In this document: one piece after another, positions 50,337 through 60,336 of the stretch | How positions within the stretch are numbered: position 1 is the first letter of the stretch | Layout of the letters: every line of letters begins with the position of its first letter | Source: Dysgonomonas sp. UBA7710 | Lineage (GTDB): Bacteria > Bacteroidota > Bacteroidia > Bacteroidales > Dysgonomonadaceae | Reading direction: 5' to 3' | Assembly (NCBI RefSeq): GCF_002482385.1 | Contig: NZ_DLFW01000048.1 | Location: 39,417-103,416 of the forward strand | DNA length: 64,000 bases | Translations under genes and position numbers: made by a program | The notes under the pieces: generated by a model | What the model was told of the DNA's origin: nothing | Database searches by the model: none | The model's input: only the letters and a program-made list of their open reading frames with translations

Positions 50337-51593
50337 ATGATGAGATATAAGCTTATAACGATACTCCTGTTTATTTGCAGTATGCTTTCGGCGCAGGCAT
50401 ACCGGACTCAGGCCCTTTCAGATGAAATATATACAATAGAGGTAAACCTGAATGGGAGCCGGAACCAGAATCCGGTGGCTAGACTGAATAGCGATGATAA
50501 TATCAACATCAGTTTTGACCGCTTGTCGGATAATTCCTTCAACCGCCTGCGATATCGCGTCATACATTGCGATGCTTATTGGTTAAAAAGCAAGGGCATC
50601 TCTGAGATCGATTATCTGAACGGATTTAATGACAATCCTATAGATGATTACGCTCCATCGGTCAATACTACAGTCGAATATACACATTTCAATCTGGATA
50701 TACCAAACAGGGATGTGAGCCTGAAAATATCGGGAAATTATGTTGTCGAAGTTTATGAGGACGGTGAACCCGGTATAGTATTACTTACAGCCTGCTTCTC
50801 GGTGGTAGATCCGGCTATAAATATAGCGGCCACAGTCTCATCCAATACCGACATAGACTTTAATAAAAGTCACCAGCAGGTATCTTTCACGATTCATCAT
50901 CAAGGTATGAATATCAGAGATCCCTTTACCGAAATTATGGTGTTTGTACAACAAAACAACAGATTGGATAATGAAAAGCGCAAGCTAAAACCGACATATG
51001 TGAATCCCGGCAAACTGATATACGAACACAATCGGGATTTGATATTTCAGGCCGGGAACGAATATCGCCGCTTTGAAACATCGAGCCATAGATATAATGG
51101 TATGAATGTAGCCCACATCAGATATGTCCGTCCGGGTTATGAGATGGATATTGAAACGGATAAGGTACGTGCCGGACGTTCTTATAGTTACGATCAGGAT
51201 CAGAACGGCCGCTTCTTTATAAGGAATAATGATAGTGAATATCCTGAAACAGAGGCTGATTATTTTACTACCAATTTTACATTGGCTATGGATGAGCCTT
51301 TGTTGGAAAGTATATATATAAATGGAAATTTTACCGATAATACCTTTACCGACAAATACAAGATGAAATATGATTATAATGAGAAGTTATACCGTCTTTC
51401 CTTGTTATTGAAACAGGGTATGTATAATTATCTCTATCTTACAAAAGACGGAAACAACTTTGTTACTACTAATATCGAAGGCAATTATTTCGAAGCGGAG
51501 AATGAATATTCTGTCTATGTTTACTACCGCCCCACAGGCCAGCGTTACGATAGCCTGATAGGTGTGCAGAATATACAGTCGCGGGCGAAGTAG
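50337..51593 (+). CDS. DUF5103 / type IX secretion plug-domain protein
   Basis: A 418-residue exported protein. The signal peptide ends at LSAQ. The body matches DUF5103, now described as the type IX secretion plug protein family: RYRVIHCDAYWLKSKGISEIDYL (in part), VEYTHFNLDIPNRDV, GNYVVEVY, and the C-terminal NGNFTDNTFTDKYKM with MYNYLYLT. In F. johnsoniae the Plug closes the SprA channel when no substrate is passing; family members may do this here, but not every DUF5103 protein has been shown to do so. It fits with the secreted protease at 26521. Confidence 0.8.
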   Translation: MMRYKLITILLFICSMLSAQAYRTQALSDEIYTIEVNLNGSRNQNPVARLNSDDNINISFDRLSDNSFNRLRYRVIHCDAYWLKSKGISEIDYLNGFNDNPIDDYAPSVNTTVEYTHFNLDIPNRDVSLKISGNYVVEVYEDGEPGIVLLTACFSVVDPAINIAATVSSNTDIDFNKSHQQVSFTIHHQGMNIRDPFTEIMVFVQQNNRLDNEKRKLKPTYVNPGKLIYEHNRDLIFQAGNEYRRFETSSHRYNGMNVAHIRYVRPGYEMDIETDKVRAGRSYSYDQDQNGRFFIRNNDSEYPETEADYFTTNFTLAMDEPLLESIYINGNFTDNTFTDKYKMKYDYNEKLYRLSLLLKQGMYNYLYLTKDGNNFVTTNIEGNYFEAENEYSVYVYYRPTGQRYDSLIGVQNIQSRAK

Positions 51594-51604
51594 GAGGTAT
51601 GAGT

Positions 51605-53938
51605 TTAATAAACTCTTACTTCATCTATCATCAGGTAAGCCTTGTCCCCTTTCTTTTCGTGCCAATCGGGCAATTCCTTTATTGATTCGGCAATTACTTT
51701 TACGTACCGGGCTTTCACTGTTTCGTCCAGATTAGCCGATAAAGTAATCACCACAGGGCTTATATGCTCTGTACGTTCTTCGTATGTCTCCTTAAATACT
51801 TCCTTATATGTATTACCATCTGCAGATACTAATAAAGCAAGGCTTTTCGGTGCAAATAATCCCCCTCTGGTATTTACATATGAATTCAAATCCAAGGATG
51901 AAATGTCGGTCTGCTCTTTCATATCTATGTCTGCTTCAAAATCGGTGCCGGCAAAACCCAGCCACATGCCTGTACGGTAACTGGCATTCGAACCTAATTG
52001 TCCATTAACCAGTGTTGTCGCGCCACTGAAAGTATAGCGTTTATCCGGATCATATTTTAATGTTATGGGTTTGGCACAAGCCTTATGAAAAATGAAGTCT
52101 TTCGAATAAACCTTGCCTCTTACATTTTTCCGATATGCAACAGCCTTGAATATAGTATTGCCTTTTATGGTTATCGGGCTGCCATATATGTAAGGTACAG
52201 ATTCGGCTGTCGGCTCTTTATTGCCCAGTGTATAATAAATAGGGCTGTTGTCAAATGTCGACATATAAAGGTTTATCTCATTCTTAATTGTATCCACAAC
52301 TATAGAATCCTGTATTTCGTAAGCCTGCTTACAATTCTCATATCCCAGTTTGTCGAAGTGTTTAGATAGCCGGTATAAACGAGAAACAAAATCACCATAA
52401 TCTTTCCTCTCCGGATTTGTCCATACAGTTTCTGCGAGAGCGCATATACGGGGAAGCAACATATATTCAACATTCTGTCCCGAAGGCATATATTCTGTCC
52501 ATATATTAACTTGTGCTCCCAGAATATGCTTCTGACTGTTCTCATCTAAGCCGGCAGGCATCGGATTAAATGAATATGTCTTTTTCAGTTCCGTCAGCCA
52601 GCCAAATGTGAAAGGTTCGTTATCTATATCAGGAGATTGATAATAATCCAGATATACATATTGTTCAGGCGTCATTATCACATCGTGACCTTTGTTAGCA
52701 GCATAGACACCTCCTTCAGTACCGCGCCATGACATGATTGTTGCATTAGGGGCGATTCCACCCTCCAGTATTTCATCCCAGCCGATAATTTTTTTGTTTT
52801 TAGCGTTTATCATTTTTTCTACTCTGGATATGAAATAGCTCTGTAATTGTTCTCCGAGAGAATGTTCCGGTGATTCTTTCAGTCTCAACTGTCTCATTCT
52901 TGCCTGACATTTAGGACATGCCATCCATCTGCTTTTAAGGCACTCATCACCTCCTATATGGATATATCGGGAGGGAAACAATGGGAGTACTTCGGTCATC
53001 ACATCATCGAGAAACATAAACACTTCCTCATTACCTGCGCAAAGCACATCTTCATAGATACCCCATTCGGCACCGACCTGATAGGGCCCTCCCGTACAGC
53101 CCAGATAAGGGTATGAAGCTAGAGCGGCTAATGTATGTCCCGGAATATCTATCTCCGGAATGATGGTTATAAAATGCTCTTCAGCATATTTTACAATATC
53201 TTTTATTTCTTCTTGTGTATAAAATCCGCTAACAGGTTTGTTGTCAAATTCGCCTGTATGGCGGCCTATAATTGTATGCTCACGCGTAGAACCTACTTCG
53301 GTAAGCTTAGGGTACTTCTTTATCTCAATACGCCAGCCCTGATCGTCGGTCAGATGCCAGTGAAAGATATTGATATTGAACATGGCCAGTATATCAATAT
53401 ATTTTTTCACAAAATCAACAGGGAAAAAATGTCGTGATACATCCAATGAAGCTCCCCTGTGAGCATATTCGGGATAATCTGTAATCTCGGCGCTCGGAAA
53501 TTCTATTTCGGTATCAGCATTTACCGGAATTGATTTCCGGATGGTTTGGATTCCGTAAAAAGTTCCTGCTTCAGTAGATCCGTTTATGGTGATGAGCGAA
53601 GAATTCACACTTATAATATAGGCTTCAGGATTATCGCTTGAATAGTCAATGGTGAGTTTTATAGCATTCTCAATATCCTGCTTGTTGGTTATTTCAAGTC
53701 TTAAGCCTGTTATCTGCGCAATATATTCGGATAATAAAGCCGCTGATCGTGCCAGCTTGCTATTTGCGGCAGGAAATGATATCTTTGTAGTCTTATTCAG
53801 TATGAAAGGCTTACCGTCTACCGCTTTTATTTCCTGTACCATGGGTACTATATCGTAACTGGCTACGGGAGTAGGTTTGTCGGAAGTACAGGCAATGAAA
53901 AATAAAAGAGTCGACAGACAGAGAAAATTTCTAAACAT
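51605..53938 (-). CDS. GH20 beta-N-acetylhexosaminidase lipoprotein
   Basis: A 777-residue lipoprotein (lipobox FFIAC, then TSDKP). I use the ATG at 53938, since the frame upstream would add 14 non-signal residues. An N-terminal GH20b domain, then the GH20 barrel (about 150-500) with NIFHWHLTDDQGWRIEI and HIGGDECLKSRW, whose Asp-Glu pair is catalytic. A chitobiase C-terminal domain and a discoidin-like (F5/8 type C) domain end it. It removes terminal GlcNAc or GalNAc from glycans or chitin fragments. It converges with the DUF5103 gene. Confidence 0.93.
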   Translation of the reverse strand: MFRNFLCLSTLLFFIACTSDKPTPVASYDIVPMVQEIKAVDGKPFILNKTTKISFPAANSKLARSAALLSEYIAQITGLRLEITNKQDIENAIKLTIDYSSDNPEAYIISVNSSLITINGSTEAGTFYGIQTIRKSIPVNADTEIEFPSAEITDYPEYAHRGASLDVSRHFFPVDFVKKYIDILAMFNINIFHWHLTDDQGWRIEIKKYPKLTEVGSTREHTIIGRHTGEFDNKPVSGFYTQEEIKDIVKYAEEHFITIIPEIDIPGHTLAALASYPYLGCTGGPYQVGAEWGIYEDVLCAGNEEVFMFLDDVMTEVLPLFPSRYIHIGGDECLKSRWMACPKCQARMRQLRLKESPEHSLGEQLQSYFISRVEKMINAKNKKIIGWDEILEGGIAPNATIMSWRGTEGGVYAANKGHDVIMTPEQYVYLDYYQSPDIDNEPFTFGWLTELKKTYSFNPMPAGLDENSQKHILGAQVNIWTEYMPSGQNVEYMLLPRICALAETVWTNPERKDYGDFVSRLYRLSKHFDKLGYENCKQAYEIQDSIVVDTIKNEINLYMSTFDNSPIYYTLGNKEPTAESVPYIYGSPITIKGNTIFKAVAYRKNVRGKVYSKDFIFHKACAKPITLKYDPDKRYTFSGATTLVNGQLGSNASYRTGMWLGFAGTDFEADIDMKEQTDISSLDLNSYVNTRGGLFAPKSLALLVSADGNTYKEVFKETYEERTEHISPVVITLSANLDETVKARYVKVIAESIKELPDWHEKKGDKAYLMIDEVRVY

Positions 53939-54027
53939 AAATGAATGATTTTGTGTTTTATATGATAAAAAGTTAAACAAATTTCAAATATATGCTTTAT
54001 TCTGAAATTTTTGCCACAAAAAATTTA

Positions 54028-54035
54028 TATTTTTG
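54028..54035 (+). promoter_or_regulatory. -7 promoter element of lysC
   Basis: TATTTTTG matches TAnnTTTG, about 54 bases before the lysC ATG. No well-spaced -33 element. Confidence 0.4.
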
Positions 54036-54088
54036 CACCTTGATTGCATAGTCGTTATGCAATGAACAGTTTAATTAAAATGTAGAAG

Positions 54089-55402
54089 ATGAAAGTCCTG
54101 AAATTTGGTAGTGCGTCTATTGCTACAGCAGACAAGATGAAAAATGTAGCAAATATTGTTGCCCGCGGAGGCAATAATATCATTGTGTTGTCATCGATGC
54201 GGGGAACAGCAGAGGCATTAGCCGAAGTGTCGGACTATCTGTACAAAAAGAATCAGGAAGGGGCCATTGAAATAATAAACAGGCTGGAGAAGCAGTACAA
54301 CGATTTCGTTTCCGACCTTTTTAGCGGAGAAGCCTTCAGATTGAAAGCGGAAGAAGTAATCGCGGCAAAGTTTAATTATATCCGTACTTTCACTAAAGAC
54401 CTGTTCACTCTTTTTGAGGAACGGGTGGTAATGGCACAAAGTGAATTGCTCAGTTCGGAACTATTCCATTTATACCTTACCGAGAAGAAGATAAATGCAG
54501 TATTGATACCTGCGCTTGAATATATGCGTACCGATAAGAACTCGGCGCCCGACCCTGCATATATAAAGGAAAAGCTCACAGCTTTACTTGATGCGGCCAA
54601 AGGAGCGGATTTGTATATCACACAAGGATATATCTGCCGCAATGCATATGGCGAGATCGACGATTTGCGTAAAGGGGGAAGTGACTATACGGCATCGCTT
54701 GTTGGTGCGGCGGTAGGTGCTGACGAAATTCAGATTTGGGCTGATGTGCATGCAATGCAGAACAATGATCCGCGTTATGTAAAAGGAACTACAGCTATCC
54801 GCCACCTGAATTTCGATGAAGCAGCCGAGTTGGCGTATTTTGGTATAAAAATACTTCATCCATCGAGCATACTGCCTGCAAAATTGGCTGATATAGCCGT
54901 ATGTCTTAAAAATACGGAATATCCCGATGCCGCAGGAACACTTATCTCCAACGAAACAGAGGCCCGCGCCATAAAGGCAGTGGCCGCTAAGGAGAATATT
55001 ACTGCAATAAAAATAAAATCGGGCAGGATGTTGCTCGCACATGGTTTTCTACGTCGTGTTACCGAAGTATTTGAAAACTACCAGACATCAATCGATATGC
55101 TGGCTACGTCCGAAATAGGAGTTTCTCTTACTATAGATGATGACAAAAATATACAACTTATTCTTGACGAACTGAAGAAATATGGTACAGTTTCCGTCGA
55201 TTCCAATATGGTAATCATTTCCGTAATCGGAAATCTGGAATCGGAAGACGCCAGTTTTGCATCTACGATATTGAATGCCGTAAAGGGCATATCTATCCGG
55301 ATGATTTCATATGGCGGCAGCAAATACAACTTTTCATTTCTGATAGAAAGTAAAGATAAAGAAAAGACGCTCCAAATTCTGAATGACAAATTGTTTAATT
55401 AA
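54089..55402 (+). CDS. lysC: aspartate kinase
   Basis: A 437-residue monofunctional aspartokinase, first step to lysine, threonine and methionine. The N-terminal KFGSASIATADKMKNVA is the kinase block (KFGGxS in most; the second Gly is Ser here), with RKGGSDYTASLVGAAV and ADVHAMQNNDPRYV further on. Two ACT domains form the C-terminus (TSEIGVSLTIDDD, ISVIGNLE), allowing feedback control. lysA follows by 14 bases, so the pair is a lysine operon. Confidence 0.92.
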   Translation: MKVLKFGSASIATADKMKNVANIVARGGNNIIVLSSMRGTAEALAEVSDYLYKKNQEGAIEIINRLEKQYNDFVSDLFSGEAFRLKAEEVIAAKFNYIRTFTKDLFTLFEERVVMAQSELLSSELFHLYLTEKKINAVLIPALEYMRTDKNSAPDPAYIKEKLTALLDAAKGADLYITQGYICRNAYGEIDDLRKGGSDYTASLVGAAVGADEIQIWADVHAMQNNDPRYVKGTTAIRHLNFDEAAELAYFGIKILHPSSILPAKLADIAVCLKNTEYPDAAGTLISNETEARAIKAVAAKENITAIKIKSGRMLLAHGFLRRVTEVFENYQTSIDMLATSEIGVSLTIDDDKNIQLILDELKKYGTVSVDSNMVIISVIGNLESEDASFASTILNAVKGISIRMISYGGSKYNFSFLIESKDKEKTLQILNDKLFN

Positions 55403-55416
55403 TTATTAAATTCCAA

Positions 55417-56574
55417 ATGACAAAAGGAAATTTTCCTGTTGACAAGCTAAAAGGTATCGAAACGCCTTTTTATTATTACGATATGGATTTGCTGAAAAGG
55501 ACATTGAAGATCGTAAAAGAAGAGACAAAAAAATACGGATTTGTACAGCATTATGCTGTAAAGGCCAATGCAAACCGCAGGATTCTTGAACTTATTGCTT
55601 CGGAAGGTTTTGGCGCCGACTGTGTAAGCGGAAATGAAGTGAAAGCGGCGGTAAATGCAGGGTTTCCGGCTTCAAAAATTGTTTTTGCAGGAGTAGGTAA
55701 GACTGATAAGGAAATAAATCTGGCTCTCGACCTTAATATTTTCTGTTTTAACGTAGAGTCCTTACCCGAATTGGAAATAATCAATGAACTAGCAGGCAAG
55801 AAAGGCAAGCAAGCTCAGGTAGCTTTGCGAATCAATCCGAATGTAGATGCTCATACACACGAATATATAACAACCGGCCTGAATGAAAATAAATTTGGTT
55901 TTGCTATGGCGCATCTCGATGCGGTGATAGAGAAACTGAAGACTCTGAAAGCGATCAAACTCATAGGGATACATTTCCATATAGGTTCTCAGATAGAGGA
56001 GGCAGAGACTTTCGAGCCTTTATGTAAACGTGTTAATGAATTACAGACATATTTCGAGGAAAAAGAAATAAAACTGGAGCATATCAATCTTGGTGGAGGC
56101 CTCGGTATAGATTATGAGAATCCTGATGCTCATCCGGTTTCAGATTTCGCTGGATATTTCGCTTTATTTAATAAAAACCTTAAGCTCAGAGACGGGCAAA
56201 TTGCACATTTTGAATTAGGACGCTCTATTGTAGCTCAATGCGGAGCATTGGTAACTCGTACAACATATGTAAAGCATGGAGAAAATAAAGTGTTCGTGAT
56301 TGTAGATGCTGGTATGACAGATCTTATTCGTCCGGCACTATATCAGGCATATCATAAAATTGAAAATATTTCGTCCAGCCTTCCGGTTAAAAAATATGAT
56401 GTGGTAGGGCCTATATGCGAATCTTCGGACGTTTTTGCAAAAGATTACGAGCTGAATGAAACCCAGAGAGGTGATATGCTTGTCCTTCGTTCGGCCGGTG
56501 CATATGGTGAAATAATGGCATCACAATATAACTGCCGCGAATTGCCAAAACCATATTACTCGGATAAAATATAA
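55417..56574 (+). CDS. lysA: diaminopimelate decarboxylase
   Basis: A 385-residue PLP enzyme that makes lysine from meso-diaminopimelate. HYAVKANANRRIL carries the PLP lysine (about residue 49). IGIHFHIGSQI, LGGGLGIDYENPDAH, ELGRSIVAQCGAL, DAGMTDLIRPALY and GPICESSDVFAKD with the catalytic Cys are all present. It is probably co-transcribed with lysC. Confidence 0.96.
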   Translation: MTKGNFPVDKLKGIETPFYYYDMDLLKRTLKIVKEETKKYGFVQHYAVKANANRRILELIASEGFGADCVSGNEVKAAVNAGFPASKIVFAGVGKTDKEINLALDLNIFCFNVESLPELEIINELAGKKGKQAQVALRINPNVDAHTHEYITTGLNENKFGFAMAHLDAVIEKLKTLKAIKLIGIHFHIGSQIEEAETFEPLCKRVNELQTYFEEKEIKLEHINLGGGLGIDYENPDAHPVSDFAGYFALFNKNLKLRDGQIAHFELGRSIVAQCGALVTRTTYVKHGENKVFVIVDAGMTDLIRPALYQAYHKIENISSSLPVKKYDVVGPICESSDVFAKDYELNETQRGDMLVLRSAGAYGEIMASQYNCRELPKPYYSDKI

Positions 56575-56588
56575 TCGTACAACAATAT

Positions 56589-56627
56589 AAGTCAGGAGTC
56601 GTATGAATATATGGCTCTTGTCTTTTT
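56589..56627 (+). terminator. terminator after lysA
   Basis: AAGTCAGGAGTC (56589-56600) pairs with GGCTCTTGTCTT (56613-56624), with one mismatch and two G-T pairs, then T-run. Confidence 0.65.
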
Positions 56628-56646
56628 ATGAAGATATTTCTTTAGA

Positions 56647-57831
56647 ATGCAGGCAATGATTGAGCAAATCTTACATTACTTCATGTTTAACGAACTGGAA
56701 ATTGCAGGGATAGCATTTTTCTCCCTGTTGTTTCTTATTCAAATTTTCTTCTATTTCAATTATTACAGGAAGCCCTATTCTGTTGCCTGTAAGAGAGAGA
56801 AGAATAGTAACAAACCATTTTGCCGGAAACCTAAAGTATCTGTTATTATAGCTTCGGAAAATGCTGCTGATGAGTTGGCTGAGAATTTGCCTGTAATTCT
56901 GACTCAGGATTATCCGGATTTCGAAGTTATTGTTGTTAATAATGGTTCTACGGATGAGAGTGAAACTTTGTTACAGTCTCTGCAACTTAAACACCCTCAT
57001 TTGTACATCACATATTTGCCTTATTCGAACGATATAACTTTTGGCCGTCGCAAACTGGCTCTCACTATCGGGATCAAAGCTGCTAAAGGAGAAGTTTTGT
57101 TATTTACAGAACCTTATTCCAAACCAGTATCTGATCAATGGATATCGTCTATGATGGAAGAGCTTCCGGACGGAAAAGATGTCGTTCTCGGTTATTCTTT
57201 TTATAGCAGGACAAAGACGTTTTTTAACCGTATCGCACGTTTCGATAATCATTTGTTCTCTATGCAGTATATATCCATGGCTCTCAAGAGCAGGCCATTT
57301 ACAGGAATATACCGTAATCTAGCTTTTCGTAAGCACCTCTTTTTCGATAATAAAGGTTTTGCCGCGTTTCTTAATTTAGAGAATGGGGAGGATGTATTCA
57401 TCAACCAGATAATTACTGATACTAATACTTCTGTGGCCCTATCGTCCGATAGTTTTATGGAATCCTCTAATGATCGGTTTTCATTGTGGAAACAAGTAAA
57501 GAAATCTTATTCGATTACAAAGAAGTATTTTAAACGTAAAACACCAATCAATTTATTTGCTTTGGAAGCGGCTACACGTTACTTATTTTATCTAATGCTA
57601 GTTGCTCTTGTTGTGTACTCTGCTATATTTTTCCATTGGACATTATTAGGCATCACAGTATTTTTATTTATGTTCAGATTAGTCGTACAGCTGATAATAA
57701 TAAATAAATCAACACAATACTTTCGGTCCGGGAAATTCCATTCCTCTTTGATTCTAATGGATTTTTTACAACCTTTTTATAACTTCAGATTCAAAACCAG
57801 CCATAAAAACAGGGCTACAGGCCGCCGTTGA
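56647..57831 (+). CDS. membrane family 2 glycosyltransferase
   Basis: A 394-residue enzyme. An N-terminal helix (about residues 16-38) is followed by the GT-A domain: KVSVIIASENAADELAENL (in part), DFEVIVVNNGSTDESETLL, and the metal-binding-like FTEPYSKP in place of DxD. ENGEDVFINQII resembles the ED motif for acceptor binding. Two or three helices end the protein. The sugar is unknown. It converges on the exosortase gene with 14 bases between. Confidence 0.82.
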   Translation: MQAMIEQILHYFMFNELEIAGIAFFSLLFLIQIFFYFNYYRKPYSVACKREKNSNKPFCRKPKVSVIIASENAADELAENLPVILTQDYPDFEVIVVNNGSTDESETLLQSLQLKHPHLYITYLPYSNDITFGRRKLALTIGIKAAKGEVLLFTEPYSKPVSDQWISSMMEELPDGKDVVLGYSFYSRTKTFFNRIARFDNHLFSMQYISMALKSRPFTGIYRNLAFRKHLFFDNKGFAAFLNLENGEDVFINQIITDTNTSVALSSDSFMESSNDRFSLWKQVKKSYSITKKYFKRKTPINLFALEAATRYLFYLMLVALVVYSAIFFHWTLLGITVFLFMFRLVVQLIIINKSTQYFRSGKFHSSLILMDFLQPFYNFRFKTSHKNRATGRR

Positions 57832-57845
57832 TTCATAAGCGAAAC

Positions 57846-58574
57846 TTAAGCTTTTATGTTCTTTTGTGGATTCCTGTTTGTTTCCGGCCTCTTGTCAATT
57901 AATCTTAGATAAGGTTTATGGATTTTCTCTTCCCATATCAGCCATAAGACAAAGATAACTCCGTCGTAGTATATCCAGACAAATACATCCCGATGGAAGA
58001 CATTAAACCAGTCTTCATAAAATTTCAGGTAGCATTCTTTGGTGTTCACCCATTGACAGTTATTATACCATTCATTTACAGGTATGAACCACTCGGGAAA
58101 TGGGTTGCGTATGATAATAAGTATTATAGCCAGCCTAAGGATGTTAATTAACAAGAGGATAACCAGCGACATGGGAATGTACCACAATTTCTTCTTCACC
58201 GGTCCAAAATAGAATGTAAGGATGAAGGTGAACATGAAAAGTTGCTTCAATCCCGTGCATCCCCATATAATATCTACCGGAATAGAATTTTCGAAATAAA
58301 GTGTATACCCGTTAATGATTTTAAAATCATGATATCCGAGCAGGTCATGTACGACCCGGTATACGATATCAGCTGTCCATAGGTTCATACCTTCGGTAGA
58401 TGAAGTCAAATCTTTGCCCAGCACGAGGAGTATCCTTTCATCTTCTCCCTGATGTACACAAAGTTTCCAAATAAATTCAAATATGAGGAACAAGCATAAA
58501 AACCATATGATATCTTTGAATGGTTTCAGCTTGTTTGTGAATATACTTATGTAGTATTTACCGTAATTATTCAT
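57846..58574 (-). CDS. exosortase/archaeosortase-family protein
   Basis: A 242-residue inner-membrane protein with about six helices. It has the three invariant residues of the exosortase family in order: Cys106 in IWGCTGLKQL, Arg147 in LINILRLAIIL, and His194 in FNVFHRDVFVW. Exosortases cleave and anchor proteins with a PEP-CTERM-type tail. Bacteroidetes forms (such as XrtF, XrtN) usually stand beside their single dedicated target or a glycosyltransferase; here the GT2 gene is convergent and no sorting-tail protein is visible nearby. The subfamily is not clear. Confidence 0.78.
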   Translation of the reverse strand: MNNYGKYYISIFTNKLKPFKDIIWFLCLFLIFEFIWKLCVHQGEDERILLVLGKDLTSSTEGMNLWTADIVYRVVHDLLGYHDFKIINGYTLYFENSIPVDIIWGCTGLKQLFMFTFILTFYFGPVKKKLWYIPMSLVILLLINILRLAIILIIIRNPFPEWFIPVNEWYNNCQWVNTKECYLKFYEDWFNVFHRDVFVWIYYDGVIFVLWLIWEEKIHKPYLRLIDKRPETNRNPQKNIKA

Positions 58575-58964
58575 TTAGCTTAAAATCGCGTATAAAGGTA
58601 CTAAAATAAGGATAATTAACCTTTTTAAGGCAAAAAAAATATGACATTTTATCTAAATCGTCGGTTAACTGGTTTTTTTTAATTTACTTTGCACAAATTT
58701 CATCTGATTTAAGTGAATTTAGTAGTAAATAAAGGATATTCGTCATTGAAAAGGCTGTTTATTAGTCAGATAAATTAAATGAAAAATACCAGTACCGATA
58801 AGGCTTTTGGATGATTATTCAGCTTTCTATCGAAGTTTTGCATTACCTGAATAATAATTTGCTTAAAAATTTGTTTATAGATGAGAATACGAAATGACTG
58901 ATAGAACAGGTGTTTTTTGTATAAAATTGAGATTTACAGGATTAAACCGTATATTGAATTAAAA
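58575..58964. other. gene-free stretch
   Basis: About 390 bases between the exosortase gene start and the outer-membrane protein gene. I see an imperfect promoter-like TTACTTTG near 58684, but no RNA gene, repeat or credible small gene. A short frame upstream of 58965 is in frame with the next gene but is not needed for its signal peptide. Confidence 0.45.
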
Positions 58965-60266
58965 ATGCTAAAGAGTAAAAATCTTCTTTTAATAGCCCTT
59001 TTGGCTTGTATTGTAGGCTCACTAAGAGCTCAAACCGATTCTCCATATAGCAGATATGGCTACGGAGTACTGAGAGACCAGGCAGTAGGTCCATCAAAGG
59101 CAATGGGAGGTATAGGTTACGGACTTCGCAACAGCCAGAGTGCAAACCCACAGAATCCGGCATCATATTCCAGAGTAGACTCGCTAACTTTTCTATTCGA
59201 TATAGGCATTAATTTCAATCGCGGAAAATTGAGTGACGGAGTTAATTCTGATAATAAGTATAGCGGAGGGCTTGATTATATAACAATACTCGTTCCCTTG
59301 AAGAAAGGTCTCGGTCTTAGTTTTGGTATTATACCCTTTTCTTCGGTTGGTTATAAATTCGGGTCAACAGAAACGAACGGCTCAGTATCGTATAGCAAAT
59401 CATTTTCCGGTAGCGGGGGATTAAGCCAGATATATGGAGGATTGGGGTATTCTACACCAATAAAAGGTTTGTCTGCGGGAGCAAATGTTTCTTATCTTTT
59501 TGGCACGTTAGACCATACACGTAGTTTGCCTGCATTAACAGGTAGTACTACAAATACCTCCAGAGATATGACCGAGTTATCCGTTAAAGCGGCAAAATTC
59601 GATATCGGTCTCCAGTATGAAATGCCGATAGCTAAAAATAGAATGTTGACAATAGGTGCTGTTTATTCTCCCAAGATTAACTCTTCGGCCGATTACAATA
59701 ATATACGTCAGGTAATATCTGCATCCAATACCTTAGTTCAGGGAGATACGACCGTTTATAATGGAGTTGATGCCGGAATTCCGGAAACATACGGATTGGG
59801 ATTCACAGTTAACAGTAACAATAAACTTGTGTTTGGAGCAGATGCTACTTATCAACGTTGGAGCAAAGCTAAATATACTTCGTACATGAACGACGGACTA
59901 AATGATGCCGACCGTTTTAATGACAGATGGAAGTATAGTGTTGGTGCTGAGTATATGATAGATCCGTACGACAGGAGTTTCTTTAAGAAAATCAGATTCA
60001 GGGGAGGGGTTAATTATGCCAACTCATACTTGAATGTGATGGACGCGTCCGGAAAAATAGATGGTTATAAAGAATATGGAGCGACATTAGGTTTCGGTTT
60101 GCCTATCCGGGATAATATCGGCCAGCGGGTGTCGTATATCAATATCAATTTCGAATACAAAAAATTAAAACCTAAGCTTAGTAATATGATAAGTGAAGAA
60201 TACTTTGGTGTATCGTTGAATGTCAATGTCAATGAACTTTGGTTCTTCCGTCGTAAAGTTGAATAA
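58965..60266 (+). CDS. outer-membrane beta-barrel protein
   Basis: A 433-residue exported protein. The ATG at 58965 gives MLKSKNLLLIALLACIVGSLRAQ as signal peptide. The mature start SPYSRYGYGVLRDQAVGPSK (in part) and repeated 'GLGFxxG' type strands (GLGLSFGIIPFSSVGYKFGS, GYSTPIKGLSAGANVSYLFG, in part) are typical of FadL/PorV-like 14-stranded barrels in Bacteroidetes. The family lies commonly before lptC, as here. No specific substrate can be named. Confidence 0.78.
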   Translation: MLKSKNLLLIALLACIVGSLRAQTDSPYSRYGYGVLRDQAVGPSKAMGGIGYGLRNSQSANPQNPASYSRVDSLTFLFDIGINFNRGKLSDGVNSDNKYSGGLDYITILVPLKKGLGLSFGIIPFSSVGYKFGSTETNGSVSYSKSFSGSGGLSQIYGGLGYSTPIKGLSAGANVSYLFGTLDHTRSLPALTGSTTNTSRDMTELSVKAAKFDIGLQYEMPIAKNRMLTIGAVYSPKINSSADYNNIRQVISASNTLVQGDTTVYNGVDAGIPETYGLGFTVNSNNKLVFGADATYQRWSKAKYTSYMNDGLNDADRFNDRWKYSVGAEYMIDPYDRSFFKKIRFRGGVNYANSYLNVMDASGKIDGYKEYGATLGFGLPIRDNIGQRVSYININFEYKKLKPKLSNMISEEYFGVSLNVNVNELWFFRRKVE

Positions 60267-60289
60267 AAAATACAGAATCAAGATAAATG

Positions 60290-60317
60290 GCCTCAATTAC
60301 TGATTGAGGCTCATTGT
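60290..60317 (+). terminator. Rho-independent terminator
   Basis: GCCTCAAT (60290-60297) pairs with ATTGAGGC (60303-60310) around TACTG, then TCATTGTTTTT. The longest open frame of lptC reaches into this hairpin through a TTG at 60304, which is one reason to reject that start. Confidence 0.8.
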
Positions 60318-60336
60318 TTTTAAGTATATTAGCCTG

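Noticed and set aside
60304..60336. TTG start for lptC
   Set aside because: It lies inside the terminator hairpin of the preceding gene, and the ATG at 60337 gives a normal N-terminus.
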